A stretch of 64,000 nucleotides of DNA from Rhyacophila brunnea (taxonomy: Eukaryota; Arthropoda; Insecta; Trichoptera; Rhyacophilidae). The notes under the pieces are model-generated. The model saw only the letters and a program-made list of their open reading frames with translations. It did not search any database and had not been told where the DNA came from. Position 1 is the stretch's first letter. The number at the start of each line of letters is the position of its first letter. A program made the translations under genes and the position numbers. This document shows positions 32,932-45,547 of this stretch, piece by piece. Location: positions 124,001-188,000 of the forward strand of contig JAGYXB010000365.1 of NCBI GenBank assembly GCA_022495005.1, in the 5' to 3' direction.

Positions 32932-33105
32932 TATTATTATGTACTTAGAAAAGGTAGCTGACCTTTATATTTACATGCACATACAATTATTAATCTTATT
33001 GCCTAATGCAGACCAAGATATACCTACCTACATGAACAGAAGTTTAAGAACATCTCAATTAAGTTTAAAATGTGTGTAGGTATACAAATTAATGTGAAAC
33101 AGAAA
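32932..33105. other. Link segment, right part
   Basis: AT-rich DNA leading directly into copy B at 33106. No feature seen. Confidence 0.4.
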
Positions 33106-33656
33106 ACATTGGTTATGTTAGGTAGGTACATGGAACATGTAGATATTATCTTGGTTCGCGGTCGGAACTGGGCAAAACCAGTTTATTAGCTCAATATACC
33201 TATACATAATGAAGGAAATATATAGTAGGTATCTAGGTACATATCGTTTTTGTGATTGAGGTCTTTTGAGATCAAAAAACAAACACAACCTAGGTACGTC
33301 GTACTGTAGGTAACCCAATAGTAAGTAGGATGTGTAAGGTTTTTGGTCTAAAACCTTACAAAATACCACCATGACGACATGGAGTATCTACTTATCTACC
33401 TATATGTATATTATATCTTTAGCCACAATAGAAATGCAATTCTGCATAATGTTAGATGCAAAAAAATAATCTTAAAGACTACCTACCTAACATAAAAAAA
33501 TATTATTATCGACGAATATAAAATGGGTATTTACGTGACCGATACCGAATATGATTGAAGTATTGTAACTGATACCTAATTATAACATTATTGATATGAC
33601 TGCTCGAAAGTCGAAACCAAAACGTCAAACGTTTGAGGCTTTCACGGTTGTTTTGT

Positions 33657-34440
33657 ATCGTAGTATATTCTTGGGTTTTCACCGTGTCTCCTTCTTCTTT
33701 CTTTACTCGACGTTTCGGGCTCGTTGCAGAGGCCATTATCAAGAGATATGTTTTATGATGAAATGTAGTGTATGTATGTGAATGTAAACGTTGCTCTAAC
33801 TTCGGAAACATAATATTGAAACAATATTCTCAACGTCGACAAAGGTCCGAAATATGTTAAGACCAGTAAAGGACTCACAACCTTTGGACTCGGCAGGTGT
33901 ATACCAGCTAAGCTGTCGTGGATGCCCAAAAAAGTATATAGGCCAGACTTCTAGAACGGTAAAGAAGCGTGTGAGTGAACACGAGAGAGCATACCGACTT
34001 AAACATTACACGATGTCGGCAATTGCCGAGCACTCGATGGATACAGGGCACAAATTTGACTTTGAGACCAAGATATTGGGTCGGAATAAAGGATATTTCG
34101 CACGATTGGTAAAGGAGGCCATTGAAATCCACAGAAACCCTGAAAATATCAATAGGGATGATGGATTACGGTTAAAAACGTCATGGCTTCCGGCACTATC
34201 AGCAAAATCTAATATTCGAGCCAGTATCCCCGGTCGTAATGATTGACAGATTACTCTGAGCAACGTTTGCTCTTAGATAATCGGATTCATTTTGACATTC
34301 TTAGAGCAACGTTTACATTCACATACATACACTACATTTCATCATAAAACATTTCTCTTGATAATGGCCTCTGCAACAAGCCCGAAACGTCGAGTAAAGA
34401 AGGAAGAAGGAGACACGGTGAAAACCCAAGAATATACTAC
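33657..34440 (+). mobile_element. Penelope-like element fragment, copy B
   Basis: Inverted arms at 33657-33801 and 34299-34440 flank the GIY-YIG endonuclease frame 33854-34246 (130 residues from the first Met). This frame runs through SWLPALSAKSNIRASIPGRN to a stop, 14 residues longer than in copy A, because B lacks the 8-bp change. No reverse-transcriptase domain. Confidence 0.85.
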
Positions 34441-34797
34441 GAAAACGTCAAACGATCGCGATAAGTTAGAACTGTCAGTGCACTAACAATCAAAGTTATA
34501 AAGTTTCTGTTATTAAAGGCTGTGCATGACGCAAATTAATAATATGTATTTTTTAAATATCGGGACCTTAGATTAAAGTTAATTATTTATAATAGCGTAT
34601 TCATCCTGTCAAAAAACTTTACATACTTTGGTAAGACAAAGATACCTACATAATATTATTATGACGACCTTCATACCATTTTCAACAATTTCCCTGCCAA
34701 TTTCATCCCATATCTTATCTTTCTTTCTTATGTTTTGTAGTCACTGTCAGAGAAATCATAAAGGATTGGATATTTCCGGACCAACTCGATCAGCTGC

Positions 34798-36620
34798 TCA
34801 ATGTCTTCGCCATTTTGATTTTACTAATTCCCTTGGCGAAATCTGTCCGCCGCAAATAAATTCGCTGTCGACAGAGTTCCCGAAAATCGCAGCGAATATT
34901 CGCTGCAAATTCGCACTCAAGACGCAAGGCGGTCGCGCAAGCGTGCTCTGTCCCGTAAGCCAATACGAGCTTGATTGGCGAATAATTCGCTGCGAATATT
35001 CGCTTTGGTGTGTGGAGCCCTTAATGCAACGAACTAATTGAGCAGACTTAGTTGCAGATTCACAATAATAATACGCTATTGGCTGCTTTTTATTACCAGC
35101 CACACTTCGTATCATGAAGACAAGGACATGATCTGCAATTTTTTTAGAACGCAGATGCCCAAAATCTTCAAAACCTTCGATCAAGTCACTTTTTTTATTA
35201 TAATCTAAGTGCGGTTGTAAACTCATTTCATCCCACATGAGTGTATAATATTTTTCATGGTCAGTAAAACTACTAACTATTGATTTTACTTGAGAAATAA
35301 TGACACCAGAGATACCGGTGGAGATAGGAACAGATGATAATAATGTTTGCAAAGTTCGGATGGATGGTAACGTAAAAAGTTTTGACAGAAATTTATATCC
35401 TCTTCCACTTTGCTTAAGTAAAGTGAGGGCTAAGACTTTATCTCTTTCGGTAAAGCGACGCCCTTTAGGTTTTAAATTACATGATTTTAATTGGAGTTTG
35501 AAAAAGTCTCGCTGTATTTTTGACAAGCCTTTGGTGGCTTGAACAAAGGTTAGTGAATCTACAAATTTTTCTGCCCCCTTTATCCTATGCTTGAAGTTCG
35601 TCTTATTTCTTCGTCGGATGTATTTTTCCAAATGCAAACACTTGCGGCGATACATTCGAGCCTTGGGTGTCAAGGCCGTCAGATTCATAGGAAAATTTTC
35701 AGGTATACGATCTGCAAGACACATTATACGGCATTTGAAATATTTTAAAAACATACAAATTAATAAAATATTATTTAGCAACATGTCTACATAGTATATA
35801 GGTATGAGGTACTAGGTGAATTCTAGCTTAATCATATAAACTAGCTGGGCAAGCTGGCTCTCGCCAGTCTGTCTCGCTAGTCAAAATAATTGACAATATG
35901 ATTATAATTTAATGTATGGATATCCAAACGTGTTATTTAGGTACATGCACCCATTGTGTTATAATATATAAGTAAATAAAAGTGGATTGGAGTTTCAAAT
36001 ATGAGATTAATCTAATTTTCAATAAAAATATGTATATCTAGATGTTTAAATCACTCACCTTTGATAAAAGCAGGTATTGCTATTGGACTGCAAGGGATCA
36101 CAAGATCAATATTAGGCGATGATTCAGAGGGAATCGCAAGATCAATAATACGCGATGATCCAGAGGGAATCGCAAGTTTAATATTAGACGATGATCCAGA
36201 CGGAATCGCAAGATCAATATTAGACGATGATCCAGAGGGAATCGCAAGATCAATAATAGGCGATTCAGAGGGAATCACACTACAATAATTATCAGAAATA
36301 CCACGTGCTTCAAAGTTTAATACTATTCTATGAGTGGAAGGATCATTTGCTTCCGTCAGATTTATGTTTGAATCACTATCTGATAATGGGGTTGTCATGT
36401 TTTGAGATGGACACACACCCATTTTTAGCTTCTTTCCACAGTAGTCTGTCGGGAGAAAAAGATTTCTGCACACTCCCACGTTGTCAGGTGATTTTAACAG
36501 TTTAATTGTACTATTGCCGATTAAATTAATCCATTGCCGTCGTTGGTAGTCTGCCTTTGGTAATGCGTGACAGATCACTCCCTTAATTTTGCAATTTGGT
36601 ACCCAGCAATGACGAGGCAT
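34798..36620 (-). CDS. Truncated THAP/P-element-like transposase gene, copy B (open frame)
   Basis: Exons 36620-36059 and 35711-34798 give one open frame of about 491 residues; the codon that is TAG in copy A is AAG (Lys) here. THAP-like start MPRHCWVPNCK, 12-residue IPSGSS repeats, then the P-element segment WDEMSLQPHLDY..IEGFEDFG with the first catalytic Asp. P-element/THAP9 transposases are normally 750-900 residues. The later catalytic residues are absent, and the C-terminus is replaced by GCGAATATTCGC-rich sequence. It could encode a truncated DNA-binding protein, but the THAP His is missing, so function is doubtful. Confidence 0.72.
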
Positions 36621-37354
36621 CTTGAAATTCTGGAATGATCTGCAATCAATCTGGAATATCACATAGGTAATAATTGTTCGGAAGTATCAATTTCATCGAA
36701 TACTATTGTATGACATAGGTACCGAAAGATTAAAATGATTAAATTTGCTATAACTTGCATTGTCAAATTTTTGAAAATGTTCGTCTTAGTACGAAACGTT
36801 ATAATATTCCATTGATTACGAAAACCCCTCAATTGCATCAAATAATAATATGCATTGTGTTACTGCTCGAGTAGTTAATTCATATTGAAATAACTGGCAT
36901 AGCACTATTTATCAGTATTCAAAATAAGATCAATTTAAATATGTTTCTCATGCGATAAGTAGTATATTATTTTACACTAATATATCAAACAGTTGTCTTG
37001 TACAACAAAATTAACAGAAGTAATAGACAATACATACCAATGTTATAATATTATTCTGGTAGACAAGTACAATAAAATATAATTAATAATAAAATGCGTA
37101 ACGTTGTAATTTCAATTTTTCAAAGCAAAATAAATGGCAGTTGGCAATTGGAAATGTCAAACGTTACTGACAGTTACTGAATAATTTGAAATAATTTGCT
37201 AGTTCGGATAAACTTCACCCTGATCGATGATTGGCTAACCTTGGTTCAACACCATAGATAAGAATAAAATATCTTATTTATGAACCAAAAATAATTAATA
37301 TTCAGCCACCTGGCGACAGGCTGACCAAACACAAAAAAACACGTGACCGAAAAT

Positions 37355-38970
37355 TTAATTGTATGGAACTTTCATCCCCATCCCCTGGTCACGTTGTTCC
37401 TATCGTATTTACCATTAAAATGGATGTTAGGCGAGAATGTGATGCAGAACAATCTGATACAGAAGGCAAGCCTTTGTTTGATACACAGACTAGCCACCCA
37501 AAGGATGTTCGCACTCATGTAAAGGAAGAGAACGTCGACGTTTCAAGTTGCAATTTCGAGGTTAGCTTTTGGAAACTTTTTACAATCACTCTGTATTGCG
37601 AATAACAACAATTAATATGTTATTGTAATATGTTCCATTTTTATAAACTGCGTAGAGACATACAATGATATTAAACGTTGATTTAAAAATGACTCGATTA
37701 TATATTTTGACAGCTACGATAGGTACATTTGTGATTTAGGTTAGAGCAGGTAATTTTCTAATTCATTGTATTATTATATAATCATATTTTAGTATACATT
37801 GTCATATGGATATTCTATGAAGTTACGTGAACTGAAAGTGGTTTTACTGTGTTAACCATAATGTATCTTTCAGTATCTTTTAGCGGACCTCTCTAATATA
37901 AAACCTGAGACAGATGATCCACTATCCATCATCAAGCGCGAGATTATTGAAGATATAAAAGACCCATTATGTGATCTCGCTTGTTCGTATTCAGATTACA
38001 GGCCAATACATCAGGTTCGTTCAATTGTATAATGTGTTATTTTTCTTCCCTTGGTGCAGCCTTATATCGAAGGTTGGAATTAGCAATACATGTTTTAAAC
38101 TTAGAGCCATTTCACACGCGATACCATTGTCTCGAGACGCTGCATGAATGGGCGCGTTTAGACGGATTGTATGGAACTTTCATCCCCCTCCCCTGGTCAC
38201 GTTGTTCCTATCGTATTTACCATTAAAATGGATGTTAAGCGAGAATGTGATGCAGAACAATCTGATACAGAAGGCAATCCTTTGTTTGATACACAGACTA
38301 GCCACCCAAAGGATGTTCGCACTCATGTAAAGGAAGAGAACGTCGACGTTTCAAGTTGCAATTTCGAGGTTAGCTTTTGGAAACTTTTTACAATCACTCT
38401 GTATTGCGAATAACAACAATTAATATGTTATTGTAATATGTTGCATTTTTATAAACTGCGTAGAGACATACAATGATATTAAACGTTGATTTAAAAATGA
38501 CTCGATTATATATTTTGACAGCTACGATAGGTACATTTGTGATTTAGGTTAGAGCAGGTAATTTTCTAATTCATTGTATTATTATATAATCATATTTTAG
38601 TATACATTGTCATATGGATATTCTATGAAGTTACGTGAACTGAAAGTGGTTTTACTGTGTTAACCATAATGTTTCTTTCAGTATCTTTTAGCGGACCTCT
38701 CTAATATAAAACCTGAGACAGATGATCCACTATCCATCACCAAGCGCGAGATTATTGAAGATATAAAAGACCCATTATGTGATCTCGCTTGTTCGTATTC
38801 AGATTACAGGCCAATACATCAGGTTCGTTCAATTGTATAATGTGTTATTTTTCTTCCCTTGGTGCAGCCTTATATCGAAGGTTGGAATTAGCAATACATG
38901 TTTTAAACTTAGAGCCATTTCACACGCGATACCATTGTCTCGAGACGCTGCATGAATGGGCGCGTTTAGA
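37355..38970 (+). repeat. 808-bp tandem repeat of ZF1 leader and exons 1-2, two full units (B)
   Basis: Units start at 37355 and 38163. Both contain intact exon 1 and exon 2. In the second unit exon 2' is 141 bp and encodes LACSYSDYRP like unit 1, whereas A has the 156-bp VEDPQPGCSYSEYRP form. Unit 2 of B therefore looks homogenised by unit 1. Confidence 0.88.
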
Positions 38971-41343
38971 CGGAGAAACAAGTATGTCGCGTTCATTTAC
39001 ATGTAGAGAAAACGATCATGCGGTGCCCAATCCGTTGACATGTTCCCAATTGATGAGAGTGACGTCTTTAGATTTATTAAAAAAAATAAGAATACTCGCT
39101 CTTAGGGGCCGCATAATATACCAACATTTTTTTTAAAGGGCTGTATTGGCGTTGTCAAGGGCCACTTTCGTGAATATTCTGTAATAGGGGTATCTTCCCG
39201 GAAGCATGGCAGATGTCGAAGGTTACTCCAATTCATAAGAGTGGTACGGAGTTATCAGTGGAAAACTATAGGCCGGTAGCTATTCTCTCTGCACCAGTAT
39301 AAGTTCTTGAGATGATCATGCACAGCATGATTTCTATGAGGATTGAGTCATTTATAATGAATGAGCAGCATGGATTTAGATCAGGCCGTTAAACAATTTC
39401 TCGCGTTATTTTAGGAGTCGTCAACAATCCGTATCGTACAGCCTCTATCAGTCACAGACGTTTAAAACATTTTCTGGTGTGCTGTTCACGATTTTTATAA
39501 ATGACATAGCATTGGTAATTAAAAATGCGATGTTTATGTTGTTTGCTGAAGAGTTTCACTCTTCATGGAAGTTATCACCTTGGACGATTGTCGTCAACAA
39601 CTTGATATAGATAATAGATCGGAAATGGTTTACTAAAGTATCGCGAGTATTGTTGTTCCAATAGTCGATGCATGACAGAGTTCTTTCACGAATATCATCT
39701 GTAAGGGATCTTGGCATTGCGTTTGACAGTAAACTGACGTTTAGTGGTCATATAGATACCATTTGTGAAAAGGCGCTAAAACAGTTGTGCTTTGTCTTGT
39801 GTACTTCATGGGTATTTTCGGATGTTACGGTACTAAAAATTCTCTATAACTCCTTAGTTAGAAGCAGACTTGAGAGTGACTCTATCGTTTGAGCCCCGAT
39901 TGAAGTACGGCCGTATGTTGGAGAGGGTCTAGAAGATTTTTTTTAGACTCCTTTACTTTCGGCTGTATGGATATTATCCGTGGCTCTATCGGATAGAGCA
40001 AATCAGTCGGATAGAGTCTATCCGACTGACTTTCTCTTAGGAATGCTTTCATACTTTAGCTTAAAATTTAGTAGGGATCTTTATTTGGCTATATATTTTA
40101 CGACTTATATGCAGCGTAAATGAAAACTCTGCCATTCTTATTATTTACAACTGTCAAAACAAAATATATTTTTATTTGCTTTAATATTGTTGGATTAAAT
40201 ATACAAACCCTATTCTTTTTGTAGGTTTCTTCCCAGCAATGTTTCACATATTATAATCCATCGGAAGTAGTTAGAAAAGATACGCTTGACAATAACCTGG
40301 CCAATAACAACATAACAGATTCAACAAATAAAATGGCAAATGTGATACAATATTCAGAGATAACTATAGATTTACAAAACATAAAACAGGAAGTTTCAAA
40401 ATTATACTTGCCGAAGGTGGTTCGAATTGTGTTAAGAAGAGTTAGATATTTTCCACGTAATTTTATTTGCAATAATTGTTATGGAGTGTTTGAATCTGTA
40501 AATCGTCTTAATGGTCACTACATTTCTTGCACGAAGTCTCAGCATCTTAAGTTACACAAAACACATATTGGTAAAAAACCACATCAGTGTGATGTGTGTT
40601 TTAAATCTTTTCTGCAAATTGGTAACCTTAATAAACATAAAATGACACACACTGGTGAAAAACCACATCAATGCGATGTTTGTTTAAAGAATTTTAGGCA
40701 AATTGGTGATCTCAAAAAACATAAAATGACACATACTGGTGAAAAACCACATCAATGTGATGTATGTTTTAAAAAATTCTCTCGAATTGGTAATCTTAAA
40801 GCTCATAAAATGACTCATACTGGCGATAAACCACATCAATGCGGTGTGTGTTTAAAAAAGTTCATCGCAAATAGTGAACTAAACAGACATAAAATGACAC
40901 ACACTGGTGAAAAACCACATCAATGCGATGTTTGTTTAAAGAGTTTCCATCAAATTGGTCATCTCAAAACCCATAAAAAGAGACATACTGGTGAAAAACC
41001 ACATCAATGCGAACTTTGTTTAAAGAATTTCCAGCGAAATGATCATCTCAAAACACATAAAATGACACATACTGGTGAAAAACCACATCAATGTGATGTA
41101 TGTTTTAAAAAATTCTCTCGAATTGGTAATCTTAAAGCTCATAAAATGACTCATACTGGCGATAAACCACATCAATGCGGTGTGTGTTTAAAAAAGTTCA
41201 TCGCAAATAGTGAACTAAACAGACATAAAATGACACACACTGGTGAAAAACCACATCAATGCGATGTTTGTTTAAAGAATTTCCAGCGAAATTATAATCT
41301 CAAAATACATAAAATGACACATACTGGTGAAAAACCACACTAA
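37420..41343 (+). CDS. ZF1-B: C2H2 zinc-finger protein, about 466 residues (spliced)
   Basis: Exon 1 is 37420-37560 or the duplicate 38228-38368; exon 2 is 37874-38014 or 38682-38822; exon 3 is 40225-41343. All phase 0, so either leader pair gives the same frame. The first exon 1 has MDVRRE (one SUMO-type Lys lost); the duplicate keeps MDVKRE. Nine canonical fingers follow the FICNNC finger. Contact residues: QGNK, QGDK, RGNA, ASER, QGHT, RDHT, RGNA, ASER, RYNI. This order differs from copy A (a RQIGDLKK finger gained, a three-finger block RDHT-RGNA-ASER repeated). The frame ends at TAA (CAC-TAA) where A has CAC-CAA, removing two more fingers. Confidence 0.82.
39192..40029 (+). mobile_element. 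Degenerate LINE reverse-transcriptase fragment and palindromes (B)
   Basis: Copy of 5940-6777 with the same stops and frameshifts; the two palindromes are at 39983-39999 and 40003-40029. Located in the last intron of ZF1-B. Confidence 0.8.
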
Positions 41344-44300
41344 TGTGATGTATGTTTTAAAAAATTCTCTCGAATTGCTTATCTTAAAATACATAAAATG
41401 ACACACACCGGTGAAAAACCACATCAATGCGATGTGTGTTTTAAAAATTTCATCGCAAATAGTGATCTCAAAATACATAAAATGACATACACTGGTGAAA
41501 AACCACATCAATGTGATGTTATGTTTGAAAAAATTCTCTCAAATTGCTAGTCTTAAAAATCATATAATGACTTATACTGGCGATAAACCACATCAATGTG
41601 ATGTATGTTTGAAAAAATTATCTTGAATTGCTAGTCTTAAAAATCATATAATGACTCATAATGGCGATAAACCACATCAATGCGGTGTGTGTTTAAAAAA
41701 GTTCATCGCAAATAGTGAACTAAACAGACATAAAATGACACACACTGGTGAAAAACTACAGCAATGCGAAGTTTGTTTAAAGAATTTCCAGCGCATTGAT
41801 GTTCTCAAATGAAGTAAAATGAAACATACTGGTGAAAAACCACATCAATGCGATGTTTGTTGACAGAGTTTCCATCAAATTGGTAATCTCAAAATCCATA
41901 ATAAGACACATACTGGCGAAAAACCACATCAATGCGATGTTTGTTTAAAGAGTTTCCTGCAAATTGGTAATCTCAAAATCCATAAAAAGACACATACTGG
42001 TGAAAAACCACATCAATGCGATCTTTGTTTAAAGAATGTCCAGCGAAATGATTATCTCAAAATACATAAAATGACAAATACTGGTAAAAAACCACATCAA
42101 TGTGATGTATGTTTGAAAAAATTCTCTCTAATTGCTAGTCTTAAAAATCATATAATGACTCATACTGGCGATAAACCACATCAAAGCATTGTGTGCTTAA
42201 AAAAGTTCATCGCAAATAGTGAACTAAACAGACATAAAATGACACACACTGGTGAAAAACCACAGCAATGCGAAGTTTGTTTAAAGAATTACCAGCGCAT
42301 TGATGTTCTCAAAAGACATAAAATGAAACATACTGGTGAAAAACCACATCAATGCGATGTTTGTTGACAGAGTTTCCATCAAATTGGTAATCTCAAAATC
42401 CATAACAAGACACATACTGGCGAAAAACCAAATCAATGCGATGTTTGTTTAAAGAGTTTCCTGCAAATTGGTAATCTCAAAATCCATAAAAAGACACATA
42501 CTGGTGAAAAACCACATCAAAGCATTGTGTGCTTAAAAAAGTTCATCGCAAATAGTGGACAAAACAGACGTTAAATGACACGCACTGGTGAAAAACCACA
42601 TCAATGCGATGTGTGTTTTAAAAATTTCATCGCAAATAGTGATCTCAAAATACATAAAATGACACACTGGTGAAAAACCACATCAATGTGATGTATGTTT
42701 GAAAAAAATCTCTCTAATTGCTGGTCTTAAAAATCATATAATGACTCATACTGGCGATAAAACACATCAATGCGGTGTGTGTTTAAAAAAGTTCATCGCA
42801 AATAGTGAACTAAACAGTCATAAAATGACACACACTGGTGAACAACCACATCAATGCGATGTGTTTTAAAATTTTTATTGCAAATAGTGATCTCAAAATA
42901 CATAAAATGACAAATACTGGTGAAAAACCACATCAATGTGATGTATGTTTGAAAAAATTCTCTCTAATTGCTAGTCTTAAAAATCATATAATGACTCATA
43001 CTGGCGATAAACCACATCAAAGCATTGTGTGCTTAAAAAAGTACATCGCAAATAGTGAACTAAACAGACATAAAATGACACACACTGGTGAAAAACCACA
43101 GCAATGCGAAGTTTGTTTAAAGAATTTCCAGCGCATTGATGTTCTCAAAAGACATAAAATGAAACATACTGGTGAAAAACCACATCAATGCGATGTTTGT
43201 TGACAGAGTTTCCATCAAATTGGTAATCTCAAAATCCATAACAAGACACATACTGGCGAAAAACCACATCAATGCGATGTTTGTTTAAAGAGTTTCCTGC
43301 AAATTGGTAATCTCAAAATCCATAAAAAGACACATACTGGTGAAAAACCACATCAATGCGATCTTTGTTTAAAGAATGTCCAGCGAAATGATTATCTCAA
43401 AATACATAAAATGACAAATACTGGTGAAAAACCACATCAATGTGATGTATGTTTGAAAAAATTCTCTCTAATTGCTAGTCTTAAAAATCATATAATGACT
43501 CATACTGGCGATAAACCACATCAAAGCATTGTGTGCTTAAAAAAGTTCATCGCAAATAGTGAACTAAACAGACATAAAATGACACACACTGGTGAAAAAC
43601 CACAGCAATGCGAAGTTTGTTTAAAGAATTTCCAGCGCATTGATGTTCTCAAAAGACATAAAATGAAACATACTGGTGAAAAACCACATCAATGCGATGT
43701 TTGTTGACAGAGTTTCCATCAAATTGGTAATCTCAAAATCCATAACAAGACACATACTGGCGAAAAACCAAATCAATGCGATGTTTGTTTAAAGAGTTTC
43801 CTGCAAATTGGTAATCTCAAAATCCATAAAAAGACACATACTGGTGAAAAACCACATCAAAGCATTGTGTGCTTAAAAAAGTTCATCGCAAATAGTGGAC
43901 AAAACGGACGTAAAATGTAAAATGACAAATACTGGTGAAAAACCACATCAATGTGATGTATGTTTGAAAAAATTCTCTCTAATTGCTAGTCTTAAAAATC
44001 ATATAATGACTCATACTGGCGATAAACCACATCAAAGCATTGTGTGCTTAAAAAAGTTCATCGCAAATAGTGAACTAAACAGACATAAAATGACACACAC
44101 TGGTGAAAAACCACAGCAATGCGAAGTTTGTTTAAAGAATTTCTAGCGCATTGATGTTCTCAAAAGACATAAAATGAAACATACTGGTGAAAAACCACAT
44201 CAATGCGATGTTTGTTGACAGAGTTTCCATCAAATTGGTAATCTCAAAATCCATAACAAGACACATACTGGCGAAAAACCAAATCAATGCGATGTTTGTT

Positions 44301-45030
44301 TAAAGAGTTTCCTGCAAATTGGTAATCTCAAAATCCATAAAAAGACACATACTGGTGAAAAACCACATCAAAGCATTGTGTGCTTAAAAAAGTTCATCGC
44401 AAATAGTGGACAAAACGGACGTAAAATGACACGCACTAGTAAAAAACCACATCAATGCGATGTGTGTTTTAAAAATTTCATCGCAAATAGTGATCTCAAA
44501 ATACATAAAATGACACACTGGTGAAAAACCACATCAATGTGATGTATGTTTGAAAAAAATCTCTCTAATTGCTGGTCTTAAAAATCATATAATGACTCAT
44601 ACTGGCGATAAAACACATCAATGCGGTGTGTGTTTAAAAAAGTTCATCGCAAATAGTGAACTAAACAGTCATAAAATGACACACACTGGTGAAAAACCAC
44701 ATCAACGCGATGTGTTTTAAAATTTTTATTGCAAATAGTGATCTCAAAATACATAAAATGACACACACTGGTGAAAAACCACATCAATGTGATGTATGTT
44801 TGAAAAAATTCTCTCGAATTGCTAGTCTTAAAAATCATATAATGACTCATACTGGTAAAAAACCACATCAATGCGATGTGTGCTTTAAAAAATTCTCTCG
44901 AATTACTTATTTTAAAGGTCATGTAATGGCGCATACTGGTGAAAAACCACACTTTCTTCACAAAAACTTCTCTCGGATTGCTGATCTCAAAAACCATAAA
45001 TTGCGATTTTTAAAAAATATTGCAAATTGA
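41344..45030 (+). pseudogene. Expanded pseudogenised finger array of ZF1-B
   Basis: About 3.7 kb of 84-bp finger units, about 1515 bp (some 18 fingers) more than in A. Open blocks at 42071-42367, 42838-43203, 43411-43707 and 43895-44146 share the TGTTGACAG stop (41861, 42365, 43201, 43705, 44216) or have private stops (TTCTAGCGC near 44143, TCTTGAATT near 41622, CAAATGAAG near 41808). Units with SIVCLKK lack the first Cys. The same terminal block as A ends at 45030. Confidence 0.75.
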
Positions 45031-45247
45031 TTTTTATCTTAAATATCCTAATAATCTTAAAAACATACTGGTTCTGGAACATTATTCGATTTTTATTATA
45101 ATCGTACCTCAACTAATTGCAATACTGAAGCGTGAAACCTGTATGTGGCAATATTTTAATTGGTATTCCTGATATATTATTAGTCACTAAATATTATAAT
45201 AATTATTGTCCTTCACTATTTTAATTGTTTTTCTTTATTGCTGAAAA

Positions 45248-45253
45248 AATAAA
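45248..45253 (+). terminator. Candidate poly(A) signal AATAAA for ZF1-B
   Basis: Equivalent of 10481-10486, about 220 bp after the last finger remnant. Confidence 0.4.
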
Positions 45254-45547
45254 GGATTTGTCCCAAACTAAACTTGACATCTTAATGTAAAAATGCTACA
45301 ACCAAAATTATAATCTGCAACTAATTATCAAAATGTATGGAAGTGTGAAAGGGTGTTGGAAGATTTGCTATTTGGTAGGTAGTAAAAATAAAATTTGAGA
45401 CTAGTATTATGACATAATGTAGTATGTTATAAGCAAGCGGGCTGCCTCCATTATTTAAAAATTTAGATTTACGCATAAAGATATTGACAAAATTTTGTTG
45501 GAGGGTTCTTGGTATCTACATTATAACTTATTATTACATTAATAGAG

